Source of the DNA: Cribrihabitans_A neustonicus
GTDB lineage: Bacteria > Pseudomonadota > Alphaproteobacteria > Rhodobacterales > Rhodobacteraceae
NCBI RefSeq assembly: GCF_048820895.1
Contig: NZ_JBMERQ010000014.1
Location: 4,291-68,290 of the forward strand
Length of the DNA stretch: 64,000 nt
Direction of reading: 5' to 3'
Both the position numbers and the translations under genes were made by a program. A model generated the notes under the pieces. It made no database searches. It had not been told where the DNA came from and was given only the letters and a program-made list of their open reading frames with translations. Of the stretch, positions 35,686-44,139 are shown piece by piece. Every line of letters starts with the position of its first letter. Position 1 is the stretch's first letter.

Positions 35686-36957
35686 TCAGCGGTTGCTGAT
35701 CAAATGCGTCAGCGTGGCGCCTGCCTCGTAATAGGCGCTGCGCAGACAGGCGAGAGGAATGGCGTGGTGCTGAGTTATCGGCACCGGCAGGCAGGATGGA
35801 TCATTCTCCAGCAAGGCCTGCGCCATCCGTGCGCCAAACAGCGTGCCCGGGCCAATGCCGCGGCCTGAATAGCCGAAACAGGCAAGCCCGCCGCCCAGCT
35901 CCAGGATCTTGGGAAGGTGCTCCGCCGTCATCGCGATGCGCCCGTGCCAATGCTGGTGCAAAGGCGTGCCGCGCAGCGCTGGGAATAGCGCCGCCAGCTT
36001 GCGCTGCAGCCAGCGGAGGTGCAGCGGGCTGCCGATGTGGCCGAGCGAGCCCATCGCGCCGATCACCAGCCGTCCGGCCTGATCCAGCCGCCAGGAGGAC
36101 ATCACCAGCGCTGTATCCCAGCAACCCTCGCGGCCTGGCAGGATTGCCGCGCGCAGGGCCTCCGGCAGCGGCGCGGTGGCGGCTTGGAAGTAGTGCACCG
36201 GGATCACCTGCGGTGAGCTGTAGCCGGAGATTTCGCGTGCATAGGCGTCGGTAGCCATTATGAGGCGACGGGCGCGGATCTGACCGCGGGGCGTGGCAAC
36301 GCGCCAGGCGCCGCCGTCGCGGGCGATGCTGACGGCAGGCGACCGAGTGCAGATCTGCGCGCCGGCCGCGGCAGCGGCACGGGCGAGGCCGCGCACATAG
36401 GCCAGGGGCTGGATGGTGCCCGCGCGCGGGTCGAATAGGGCGCCATGCACGGTTTGCGTACCGGTCCGCGCCATCGTCTCCTCCCGCCCCAGCAGCTCGA
36501 CCGGCGCGCCGGTGGCGGTGAGCTGGGCGTGGCGGCGCTTCAGGCTGCCCATGCCTGAAGGCGCATGGGCACAGTGCAACGTGCCGTTGCGCACCGGCTC
36601 GCAGCTGATGCCGTGGCGGTCGATGAGGGAGAACACCATCTCTGGCGCGCCCGCCAGAAGCGCCGTGAGGCGGCGGCCTGCCTCTTCGCCCAGGATGGCG
36701 TTGATGTCCCCGGGCGGCAGCCAAAGCCCCGCATTCACCAGGCCGACATTGCGCCCCGAGCCGCCGCTGCCGATGCATTCCGCCTCGATGAGGCTGACGC
36801 TCGCCCCCATCTCTGCTGCGGTGAGCGCCGCAGAGCAGCCAGTATAGCCGCCGCCGATCACCACCAGGTCAGCCTCCGCCTCCCCTGCCAGCGCGGGGAA
36901 GGCGGCGGTCTCGCGGCAGGTGTCGTGCCAGAGGCTTGCGGACAGCTCAGATGTCAA
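35686..36957 (-). CDS. FAD-dependent amino acid oxidoreductase, probable L-pipecolate oxidase
   Basis: 423 residues of the DAO/DadA-PuuB family. The FAD-binding motif VVIGGGYTGCSAALTAAEMG is near residue 31, with SGGSGRNVGLVNAG following and the C-terminal FGYSGRGIGPGTLFG closing the fold. It starts with TTG at 36957, overlapping the 3' end of the upstream ALDH7 gene by 11 bases; no ATG is available before the FAD motif. In Pseudomonas an equivalent pair (amaB-amaA) degrades L-pipecolate to alpha-aminoadipate, so this is the likely first enzyme. A gamma-glutamylputrescine oxidase-type activity cannot be excluded from sequence alone. Confidence 0.72.
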   Translation of the reverse strand: MTSELSASLWHDTCRETAAFPALAGEAEADLVVIGGGYTGCSAALTAAEMGASVSLIEAECIGSGGSGRNVGLVNAGLWLPPGDINAILGEEAGRRLTALLAGAPEMVFSLIDRHGISCEPVRNGTLHCAHAPSGMGSLKRRHAQLTATGAPVELLGREETMARTGTQTVHGALFDPRAGTIQPLAYVRGLARAAAAAGAQICTRSPAVSIARDGGAWRVATPRGQIRARRLIMATDAYAREISGYSSPQVIPVHYFQAATAPLPEALRAAILPGREGCWDTALVMSSWRLDQAGRLVIGAMGSLGHIGSPLHLRWLQRKLAALFPALRGTPLHQHWHGRIAMTAEHLPKILELGGGLACFGYSGRGIGPGTLFGARMAQALLENDPSCLPVPITQHHAIPLACLRSAYYEAGATLTHLISNR

Positions 36958-38449
36958 ACTTGATGCCCTGTGCCAGCGGCAGTTCGCGCGAGTAATTTAC
37001 GGTGTTGGTCTGCCGACGCATGTAGCCCTTCCAGGCGTCCGACCCGCTTTCGCGCCCGCCGCCAGTTTCCTTCTCGCCTCCGAAGGCACCACCGATCTCA
37101 GCCCCCGAAGGCCCGATGTTCACATTCGCGATACCGCAATCCGACCCGGCTGCCGAGAGAAAATATTCCGTCTCCCGCACGTCGGTGGAGAAAATGCACG
37201 AGCTCAAGCCCTGTGGCACTTCGTTCTGTATTTCAATGGCTTGGTGCAGATCACGGTACTTCACAACGTAAAGGATCGGGGCAAATGTCTCCACATGCAT
37301 GATGGCGGTCTGGGTGGGCATCTCGACGATGGCGGGCTGGACGTAGGCGGCCCCGGGGTATTCTTCCCCGAGCACGCGGGTGCCGCCATGCACGGTGCCG
37401 CCCTCCGATTTGGCGCGCTCCAGCGCACCCTCCATCGCATCCAGCGCGGCGCGGTTAATCAGCGGGCCGACCAGCGTGCCCTCGTCCAGCGGATCGCCAA
37501 TGGGCAGTCCTTCGTAGGCTTTGGCCAGCCGAGGGATCAGCTGATCATAGATGTCTTCGTGCACGATCAGGCGGCGCAGGGAGGTGCAGCGCTGCCCGGC
37601 GGTGCCGACGGCGGAGAAGACGATGGCGCGCAGGGCCATTTCCAGATCAGCCGATGGCGCCACGATCATCGCGTTGTTGCCGCCCAGCTCCAGGATGGTG
37701 CGGCCAAGGCGTTCGGACATCGCCGCGGCGACCGCCTTGCCCATCGGCACCGACCCGGTGGCGGAGACGATGGCGACATCGCGCGACGCGGTCAGCGCCT
37801 CGCCCAGATCGCGCTCGCCGATCAGCACCTGGATCAGCCCCTCGGGCGCGTCGCTGCCGAACTCCGCCATCGCGCCTTCGCAGATCTTCTGCACCGCAAG
37901 CGCAGTGAGCGGAGTCCTTTCCGAGGGCTTCCAGATCACCGGATCGCCGCAGACCAGCGCCAGCGCCGCGTTCCAGCACCAGGGCGCGACGGGGAAGTTG
38001 AAGGCGGTGATGATGCCGCAGGTCCCCATCGGGTGCCAGGTCTCCCGCATCGCGTGGCCCGGACGTTCGGAGGCGATGGTAAGCCCGTAAAGCTGGCGCG
38101 AAAGGCCCACAGCGAAATCGCAGATGTCGATCATCTCCTGCACTTCGCCCAGCCCCTCCTGGCAGATCTTGCCGCATTCCAGCGTGACAAGCCGTCCCAG
38201 CGCTTCCTTTTCCCGGCGCAGCGCATCGCCGATCAGCCGCACCAGTTCACCCCGGCGCGGGGCGGGTACCAGGCGCCAGGCATTGAAGGCGTATTTCGCC
38301 GCAGCAATGGCGGCATCGGCTTCCGCCCTTGTGTGGGGCATCAGTCGGGCGATCTCGCTGCCGTCAACCGGTGTGGTGACGGCAAGCGTCCCGCCGGTGA
38401 GCTCATCTTCGGACAATCCGGCGGCGGTGAGGATTTCGGCATGGGACAT
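36947..38449 (-). CDS. amaB: alpha-aminoadipate semialdehyde / piperideine-6-carboxylate dehydrogenase (ALDH7)
   Basis: 500 residues with a close match to the antiquitin/ALDH7 pattern: GIITAFNFPVAPWCWNAA, ELGGNNAMIV (catalytic glutamate), GTAGQRCTSLRR (catalytic cysteine), then ETFAPILYV, NEVPQGLSS and the signature GAEIGGAFGGEKETGGGRE before the C-terminal LPLAQGIKF. It oxidises alpha-aminoadipate semialdehyde (in equilibrium with piperideine-6-carboxylate) to alpha-aminoadipate in lysine/pipecolate breakdown. The start at 38449 (MSHAEIL) has AGGAA upstream; longer frames lack homology. It is cotranscribed with the FAD oxidoreductase and divergent from a LysR gene. Confidence 0.86.
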   Translation of the reverse strand: MSHAEILTAAGLSEDELTGGTLAVTTPVDGSEIARLMPHTRAEADAAIAAAKYAFNAWRLVPAPRRGELVRLIGDALRREKEALGRLVTLECGKICQEGLGEVQEMIDICDFAVGLSRQLYGLTIASERPGHAMRETWHPMGTCGIITAFNFPVAPWCWNAALALVCGDPVIWKPSERTPLTALAVQKICEGAMAEFGSDAPEGLIQVLIGERDLGEALTASRDVAIVSATGSVPMGKAVAAAMSERLGRTILELGGNNAMIVAPSADLEMALRAIVFSAVGTAGQRCTSLRRLIVHEDIYDQLIPRLAKAYEGLPIGDPLDEGTLVGPLINRAALDAMEGALERAKSEGGTVHGGTRVLGEEYPGAAYVQPAIVEMPTQTAIMHVETFAPILYVVKYRDLHQAIEIQNEVPQGLSSCIFSTDVRETEYFLSAAGSDCGIANVNIGPSGAEIGGAFGGEKETGGGRESGSDAWKGYMRRQTNTVNYSRELPLAQGIKFDI

Positions 38450-38603
38450 CTCGGGTTCCTTCTGAAAGTGGCGAGCGGGCATGAGGAAAACTTTAGCGCG
38501 CTTGCGGCGGGTTTCCCCTTCACACCGCTTCGGCCTAAGCAATTGCACCGGATTGGCGCGATTGCTATTGAAACTTAATCCAGGCCCCATGAGATTAGCT
38601 CAT

Positions 38604-39500
38604 ATGATCGCCCCGCGCCGCTTTCTCCCCTCTATCCCCTCGCTGCTCGCGCTGGAGGCGGTGGACCGGCTGGGAAGCGCCTCCGCCGCGGCGGAGGATC
38701 TGGCGCTGACGCAGAGCGCGGTCAGCCGCCAGCTCAAGCAGCTGGAGGCGCAGATGGGGGTGGCCCTGATCGTGCGCGGTGAGATGCGGATGCAGCTGAC
38801 GCCGGCAGGCGCTGGTTTCGCCAAGGAAGCGCGCGCAATCCTGTCACGGCTGGCGCAGGCTTCGGTCAAGCTGCGGGCCAATCCGGATGGCGGCAGCCTG
38901 AACCTCTCGATCCTGCCGTCCTTCGGGCTGCACTGGCTGGCGCCGCGGCTGAAGGATTTCGTCGCCACCCATCCCGGCATCACGGTGAACCTGCAAACCC
39001 ACAACCTGCCCTTTGACTTCGGTGCGGGCACCGCGCAGGCCGCGATCCATTACGGCCGGCGCGACTGGCCGGCGGTGGAATACCTGCCGCTTATGCCGAA
39101 ACACGTGCTGCCGGTCTGCGCACCGGGGCTGATGGACAAGGCAGCAGTGCGGCCGGATGAGCTGTTGAATTACCCGCTTCTGCATCTGGAAACTCACCCC
39201 GATTGCTGGGAGCAATGGTTCGCGCAGCACGGCGTGCGGGCAGAAAAGCTGCGGGGGATGCTGTTTGACCAGTCTTCCGCCATGACACAGGCAGCGGTGC
39301 ATGGGCTGGGCCTTGCGCTGCTGCCAGACTTCCTGGCCGGGAACGAGATCACGCAGGGCAGGCTGGTGCAGGCAATCGAAGGGGAGCCGGTGACCTTGGG
39401 CGAATATTTCCTGGTCTGGCCGCCGGAGCATGCGGCGGATTATCCGCTGATCCAGTTCCGCGAATGGCTTCTGCGACAGATCGCGGCGGAGGCGGTTTGA
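38604..39500 (+). CDS. LysR-family regulator (GcvA-like), first of a tandem pair
   Basis: 298 residues. The LysR helix-turn-helix (about 8-65) is SIPSLLALEAVDRLGSASAA and LTQSAVSRQLKQLEAQ; the effector domain (about 90-295) has AAIHYGRRDWP, typical of GcvA-type regulators, and DQSSAMTQAAVHGLGLALLP. An in-frame ATG at 38589 is an alternative start; neither has a strong ribosome site. It is divergent from amaB and probably regulates it. The next LysR gene begins one base after its stop. Confidence 0.86.
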   Translation: MIAPRRFLPSIPSLLALEAVDRLGSASAAAEDLALTQSAVSRQLKQLEAQMGVALIVRGEMRMQLTPAGAGFAKEARAILSRLAQASVKLRANPDGGSLNLSILPSFGLHWLAPRLKDFVATHPGITVNLQTHNLPFDFGAGTAQAAIHYGRRDWPAVEYLPLMPKHVLPVCAPGLMDKAAVRPDELLNYPLLHLETHPDCWEQWFAQHGVRAEKLRGMLFDQSSAMTQAAVHGLGLALLPDFLAGNEITQGRLVQAIEGEPVTLGEYFLVWPPEHAADYPLIQFREWLLRQIAAEAV

Positions 39501-39501
39501 A

Positions 39502-40395
39502 GTGCGGCTGCCGGGACTGATGCATCTACGCTGTTTCGAAAGTGCGGCCCGCCACCAAAGTTTCACCGCCGCGGGAGAGGAGCTTGGGCTCACACAAAGC
39601 GCGGTCAGCAAGAAGGTGAAGGAGCTGGAGGCCGAGCTGGGCTTCACCCTGTTTCAGCGATCGGGCCGCGGTGTGGCGCTGACCGCCGCGGGTCAGGGGC
39701 TGGCCACTGACTTGGCTCAGGATCTGGCGGGTCTACGGGCCTCGCTGCAGAAGGCCGCCGCAGCCGGTGCAGGGCGCTCGGCCCTGCGGGTGGCGGTTCT
39801 GCCGGCCTTTGCGAACCTCTGGCTGATCCCGCGGCTGCCGGATTTCTTCCGCCGCCACCCGGAGGTGGAGCTGAGCTTCTCGACCCGGCTCGCGCCTTTC
39901 GACATCACGCGGGAGGGTTTTGATCTCGCCATCCACTACGGAATGGACAATTGGCCAGGAACCCATATGGCGCCGCTTTTCGGTGAGGAAGTCGTGCCGG
40001 TCTGCGCGCCGGCGTTTGCCACCGCGCACGGGCTGGAGGCAGTGGCGGACTTGGCGCGCGCGCCGCTCCTGCATCTGGACAGCCGGGGCGAAGCCTGGGC
40101 CGAGTGGTTCGTGCTTGCAGGCCTTTGCTCGGTGCCGCGCTACGACGGGCGCTACTTCGACCAGCATTCGATGGTGATCACCGCCGCCGTGGCAGGGCTG
40201 GGCGCAGCGCTGGTGCCTTACGACATGGCGGCGCGGGAAATTGCATCGGGCGAGCTGAAGCAGCTTCCTGGCCCGGTGCTTGCTTCGCGCAAGCGTTATT
40301 TCCTGGTGCGCCCGCATTGCACGCCTTCGGCAGCAGTGCAGAAGTTTGAAAGCTGGCTGAAAAAACAACTGCGCCGGCCCGCGCCGACCGGTTAA
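39502..40395 (+). CDS. LysR-family regulator (GcvA-like), second of a tandem pair
   Basis: 297 residues, GTG start one base after the preceding LysR stop. The helix-turn-helix is FTAAGEELGLTQSAVSKKVKEL and the effector domain has FDLAIHYGMDNWPGTH and DQHSMVITAAVAGLGAALVP. It resembles its upstream neighbour in fold and motifs, but is not a simple duplicate. Two co-translated LysR genes suggest a heteromeric or two-signal switch for the adjacent pipecolate genes, though the second could control the convergent fusion gene (stops overlap by four bases). Confidence 0.86.
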   Translation: MRLPGLMHLRCFESAARHQSFTAAGEELGLTQSAVSKKVKELEAELGFTLFQRSGRGVALTAAGQGLATDLAQDLAGLRASLQKAAAAGAGRSALRVAVLPAFANLWLIPRLPDFFRRHPEVELSFSTRLAPFDITREGFDLAIHYGMDNWPGTHMAPLFGEEVVPVCAPAFATAHGLEAVADLARAPLLHLDSRGEAWAEWFVLAGLCSVPRYDGRYFDQHSMVITAAVAGLGAALVPYDMAAREIASGELKQLPGPVLASRKRYFLVRPHCTPSAAVQKFESWLKKQLRRPAPTG

Positions 40396-42941
40396 GCCTC
40401 CACTGTTGTGGAGATCCCGGGGCGGCGGGCGGCCCAGGCTTGCACCAGCTGGCGCTGCAGGGCAGCCGCGGCGAGGCCCAAGGCGATACCGCCAAAGACC
40501 GCGAGGGCATCGATCACCGGGCCACCGCCCTCGAGGCCCGCCATCGGCATTAAAAGCTCGGGCACGAAACGGTGCAGAAGGTAAATCGGAAAGGCCGCCT
40601 GCGCCAGCCGCATCAGCGGCCGCACCGCCAGCCGCGGCAGCGGCAGCCGGGGGATGAACAGAAGCCCGGCAATCAGCGCCAGCAGCCACATGTATTTGAT
40701 CCAGCCGCCGTACCAGTTGCCGCCCAGGTAGGCTGCGGCGGGCATGATCACGCAGGCCGCGCCCAGGACCAGGAGCCGTTGTGTGGAGCGGTTGGCGGTG
40801 GTGATGCACCAGCCGAGAGCGAAAAGGTAAAGCACCCAAGGCACAGTGAACTGCGCCCGCCCGCCGATCTGCCAGAGCTCCGGCACGATCAGCCGCAGCG
40901 CGACGGCAAAGACGAGCAGCAAGAGCCCCGCCCGGAACGCCCCCTGCCGCACCAGCCAGCGCCGCACCGCGGGCACCGCAAAAGGCGCTGCGACCAGAAG
41001 GGTCATCTGCACATAAGCCTCCACGAACCAGTAGAGGTAGGGCAGCATCAGATGGGTTTCGGGCAGGGTGAAGGCGAAATTTCCGGCCAGGAAGACTGAT
41101 GCCCAGGGTACCTGCTGCCACGCCACCGCATAGGCTGCGGCGATAAGGTAATAGGGCAGCAGCACCGCCGCCACCGGCTTCAGGAAGCCCCTCAGATCGC
41201 CGGACTTCAACACATCCCAGCGGAAGCCCGCAACGCTCATCCCCATCAGGATGACCATTGCTGCGGCGCCGCCGTAGACCGGCCAGTGGGTCTGGTGTGC
41301 GGTCACGACGGCGAGGATCGCGATCACCCGTGCCACCAGATCGAAGGGCAGGGAGGCGGCCTTCGCGGGACTGGCCCGCTCCAATTCGGCAACCGTCATT
41401 TCCTCCCAGCCCGCAGGCGCGCCGCCGAGGCGTTCGTCCAGCGCCAGCGACAGCTCCACATGGCGCAGGGAGTCGCCGCCGAGGGAGGCAAAACTGTCGT
41501 TGCGGCCGACACTCTGCGGGGCAAAGGCGGCTTGGAACGCAGAGAGAACATCCTTCGCCCGCCGCGCCGGGGCGGCTTGCGCTTTCAGCGCGGGGTAGTC
41601 CACCTTGCCATTGGCGCGCCGCGGCAGCGTTCCGCGCATGGACACGGTGAAATGCTGCGCGCCGATGCCAGTGAGCCGGGCTGCGCGGGCGGCAATGGCC
41701 TCCGGAGCCTGGCCCCGGGCTCCGGCAACGGCGATGGACAGGCCATTGTCGCCGCCCCAGACCGCGGTTTCCAAGCCTTCGGCAGCCAGCGCGCGCTCCA
41801 ATGCGTCGTGGCCGATGCGCAGGCCAGCAATCTTGGACATCCGGGAGAGCCGGCCGGTGATGTAATAGAGCCCGTCCGCATCGCGCCGGGCGAGGTCGCC
41901 GGTGGCCAGCTCCGCTAGTTCCGGGCCTCGGTTCAGATCAGCAGCCCTCTCGGCGTAGCCCATCATCACATTCGGACCGCGGTAGATCAGCTCGCCTTCG
42001 CCTTCGGGCGTGGTGATTTCATACCCCGCGGCATCGCGCAGCAGCAGGCGGCCTCCGGGAATGGCGCGTCCCGCGGCGCCGGGCGCTTCGAGAGCCAGTT
42101 CCGGCGGCAGGTAGCTGATGCGGGCGGTGGCCTCGGTCTGGCCGTACATTGCGAAGAAACGGCCGCCGCGGCTATTCATCCGGGCGGCCCAAGCGCGCAC
42201 CTGCTCCGGAGCCATCGCGCCGCCCGCAACCGTCAGTGTATCCAGCTTCTCTGGCAAAGTTTCCGCCAATCCTGCGCTCTCCAGCAGTTTGAAGTGATGC
42301 GGCACGCCCGCAAGGCTGGTTGCGCCCGAGGCGTCAAGTGCGGCGGCAAACCCCGGCTCAAGCACCGAACCGGGAGCCAGCCACAGGCTCGCGCCGGCGG
42401 CCAGATGCGTGTGCAAAACCGAAAGCCCGTAAGAATAATGCAGTGGCAGGATCACCGCGGCGCGGTCGCCGGGAGTGAGGCCGAGGTATTGCGCGATGGC
42501 GCGGGCGTTGGCCTCGACCGCCGCCGCAGAGAGCCGTACGCCGCGGCCGTGGCCGGTGCTGCCCGAGGTTTGCAGCAGGAGCGTCAGGTCCGGATGCAGG
42601 CTGGCGGCTTCATGCGCGTAGGACTTCACCTGCCAGCGTCCGGCCTCGCAACAGAAGCTCGCGGCCGGGCGGAAGCGTTCTGCCAGCCGGGCGGCGGTTT
42701 CGGCGTCGCCGCCGGGCAGGGGCATCACCGCATGGCCTGCGGACAGTGCGCCGATATAAGCAATGATCGCCTCCGGCTCGGCGGCCGTTTCCACTGCAAT
42801 CAGACAGCGGTCCTGCGGCAGGTGGCGGGCGAACTGGCCCGCAGCCTCTGCAAGGCCGACATAAGACAGAGTTTCGCCGGCGGCGGTGATCAGGCAGGGG
42901 CGGGCGCCAAACGCGCTCAATTCGGCTAGGTCGAAAAACAT
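40392..42941 (-). CDS. adenylation - carrier - membrane acyltransferase fusion protein
   Basis: 849 residues. The adenylation (AMP-binding) domain spans about 1-455, with LLLQTSGSTGHGRGV, AMYGQTEAT, LATGDLARRDADGLYYITGR and the A10 lysine in LPRRANGKVDYP (Lys446). A phosphopantetheine carrier domain (about 465-525) has FASLGGDSLRHVEL, Ser491 being the attachment site. From about 535 there is a membrane domain of roughly ten TM segments beginning DLVARVIAILAVVTAH, which fits acyltransferase-3 (OafA) proteins. The protein may activate an acid or amino acid, load it on its own carrier and transfer it to a surface or lipid acceptor. The start has AAGGAG six bases upstream. Substrate and acceptor are unknown. 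Confidence 0.85.
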   Translation of the reverse strand: MFFDLAELSAFGARPCLITAAGETLSYVGLAEAAGQFARHLPQDRCLIAVETAAEPEAIIAYIGALSAGHAVMPLPGGDAETAARLAERFRPAASFCCEAGRWQVKSYAHEAASLHPDLTLLLQTSGSTGHGRGVRLSAAAVEANARAIAQYLGLTPGDRAAVILPLHYSYGLSVLHTHLAAGASLWLAPGSVLEPGFAAALDASGATSLAGVPHHFKLLESAGLAETLPEKLDTLTVAGGAMAPEQVRAWAARMNSRGGRFFAMYGQTEATARISYLPPELALEAPGAAGRAIPGGRLLLRDAAGYEITTPEGEGELIYRGPNVMMGYAERAADLNRGPELAELATGDLARRDADGLYYITGRLSRMSKIAGLRIGHDALERALAAEGLETAVWGGDNGLSIAVAGARGQAPEAIAARAARLTGIGAQHFTVSMRGTLPRRANGKVDYPALKAQAAPARRAKDVLSAFQAAFAPQSVGRNDSFASLGGDSLRHVELSLALDERLGGAPAGWEEMTVAELERASPAKAASLPFDLVARVIAILAVVTAHQTHWPVYGGAAAMVILMGMSVAGFRWDVLKSGDLRGFLKPVAAVLLPYYLIAAAYAVAWQQVPWASVFLAGNFAFTLPETHLMLPYLYWFVEAYVQMTLLVAAPFAVPAVRRWLVRQGAFRAGLLLLVFAVALRLIVPELWQIGGRAQFTVPWVLYLFALGWCITTANRSTQRLLVLGAACVIMPAAAYLGGNWYGGWIKYMWLLALIAGLLFIPRLPLPRLAVRPLMRLAQAAFPIYLLHRFVPELLMPMAGLEGGGPVIDALAVFGGIALGLAAAALQRQLVQAWAARRPGISTTVEA

Positions 42942-43175
42942 CGGCAACTCCTTCGAGGGCGCCGCGTAAAATTGTTTAGTTCTTTTGTCAATTATATTCC
43001 CGTCCCTGGCACGTATCTCACGCCGCCACAGCGGCAATCGGTGGGAAAAGGCAGCCGACAGAAGGCCGGGCGCGTCCGCTATTGCATCGGCCATACCCTC
43101 CTCCACCGGCAAGCCGGGAACCTTCCAGCGCAGGAAGGGCGTTGGAATAGAAGGCAATATTGTCAGGAGATGCTT
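42942..43175. promoter_or_regulatory. divergent upstream region of the acyltransferase fusion and DUF305 genes
   Basis: 234 bp without a gene. It contains an AT-rich stretch at about 42968-43000 suited to a promoter, and AGGAGA before the DUF305 start. No CueR-type palindrome is seen here, so the DUF305 gene is not obviously copper-controlled. Confidence 0.4.
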
Positions 43176-44021
43176 ATGAGTTATGCCCGGTTTGCGGCGA
43201 TGATTCTGACTTCCGTCATCGTCATGTTCATTCTCATGTATTTGAACACATACGCGTGGGAGCACCTCTTCTTCAGCGAAACCCGCGCCTATATGGCGGT
43301 GCTGATGGGCGCCGCGATGGCGTTCATTATGCTGGCCTACATGGCGGCGATGTATTCCAGCCGCGCCATCAATATCGCCATCTTCGCTGGCAGCGCGGTG
43401 GTCTTCGCGGTTTCTCTCTGGCTGGTTCGCAGTCAGGCCACAGTGGGTGGTGAAAGTTACATGCGGGCGATGATTCCGCACCATTCCATCGCGGTAATGA
43501 CATCAGAGCGGGCCGGAATCCGCGATGCCCGCGTGAAGAAGATGGCGGACGGAATCATCGCCGCGCAGCAGAAAGAAATCGCCGAAATGCGCGCCCTGAT
43601 CGCCGATCTCGAGGCCGGCAACGTGGTGACCGCCGTATATGAGGACCCGGCACCGCGTCCGGGCACGGTGGAAGAGGCGCTGGCAAACACCCTGCTGGCG
43701 GATCTCGACCCTGCTCCGCTGACAGAAAGCGAGGCGCGCCAGGTGCTGCAGGGCGAGCCTTTCTGCACTTTCCGCCGCACCGCGGCTGCTGAACCGATCC
43801 TCTGGGCATCTGAAGGCGGCACGGCGGCCGCCGCCAAGCTCAATGGTGTGATCCTGCAGCTTGAACCCGGCGGGCAGCAGGGCAAGTTTGCCGCTGATGG
43901 GATGAGCATGACGGTTCAGTTGCTCGAGGATCCCGATTGGCGCGCTGACAGCGAATTGACCTTCGTTCTTGAGCCTGGCCCCACCGCCAGCTACCGCGGT
44001 TTCTGGAGTTGCGACGGGTGA
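43176..44021 (+). CDS. DUF305 membrane protein
   Basis: 281 residues. Three N-terminal TM segments (about 4-23, 38-60, 65-82) are followed by a DUF305 (ferritin-like four-helix) domain with GGESYMRAMIPHHSIAVMTSERA, where the HH motif is the hallmark. The last ~110 residues form an extra beta-rich region (EPFCTFRRTAAAEPILWAS to the C-terminus). DUF305 proteins often accompany copper or metal resistance genes; here copA lies 118 bp downstream. A six-base-earlier ATG is also possible. Its function is not established. Confidence 0.82.
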   Translation: MSYARFAAMILTSVIVMFILMYLNTYAWEHLFFSETRAYMAVLMGAAMAFIMLAYMAAMYSSRAINIAIFAGSAVVFAVSLWLVRSQATVGGESYMRAMIPHHSIAVMTSERAGIRDARVKKMADGIIAAQQKEIAEMRALIADLEAGNVVTAVYEDPAPRPGTVEEALANTLLADLDPAPLTESEARQVLQGEPFCTFRRTAAAEPILWASEGGTAAAAKLNGVILQLEPGGQQGKFAADGMSMTVQLLEDPDWRADSELTFVLEPGPTASYRGFWSCDG

Positions 44022-44080
44022 GGCAAGGCCTGGCTGGGCGGAGGAGGGCCATGTTTTTTCGCGGGAGGGGTTGAAGCCCG

Positions 44081-44111
44081 TTGACCTTCCAGTCACTGGA
44101 AGCCCTATATC
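44081..44111 (+). promoter_or_regulatory. CueR-type promoter of copA
   Basis: A -35 element TTGACC (44081-44086) and a -10 element TATATC (44106-44111) are separated by 19 bp, the over-long spacer typical of MerR-family promoters. The spacer region holds CTTCCAGTCACTGGAAG (44086-44102), a perfect palindrome with 8-bp arms, closely like known CueR operators. It lies 29 bp upstream of copA. Confidence 0.88.
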
Positions 44112-44139
44112 CGACTCAGGTTCAGACAAGGGTGATGTC

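Noticed and set aside
36947..38449. Calling the aldehyde dehydrogenase a generic betaine or succinate-semialdehyde enzyme
   Set aside because: The C-terminal GAEIGGAFGGEKETGGGRE signature and GQRCTS site are specific to the ALDH7/antiquitin group.
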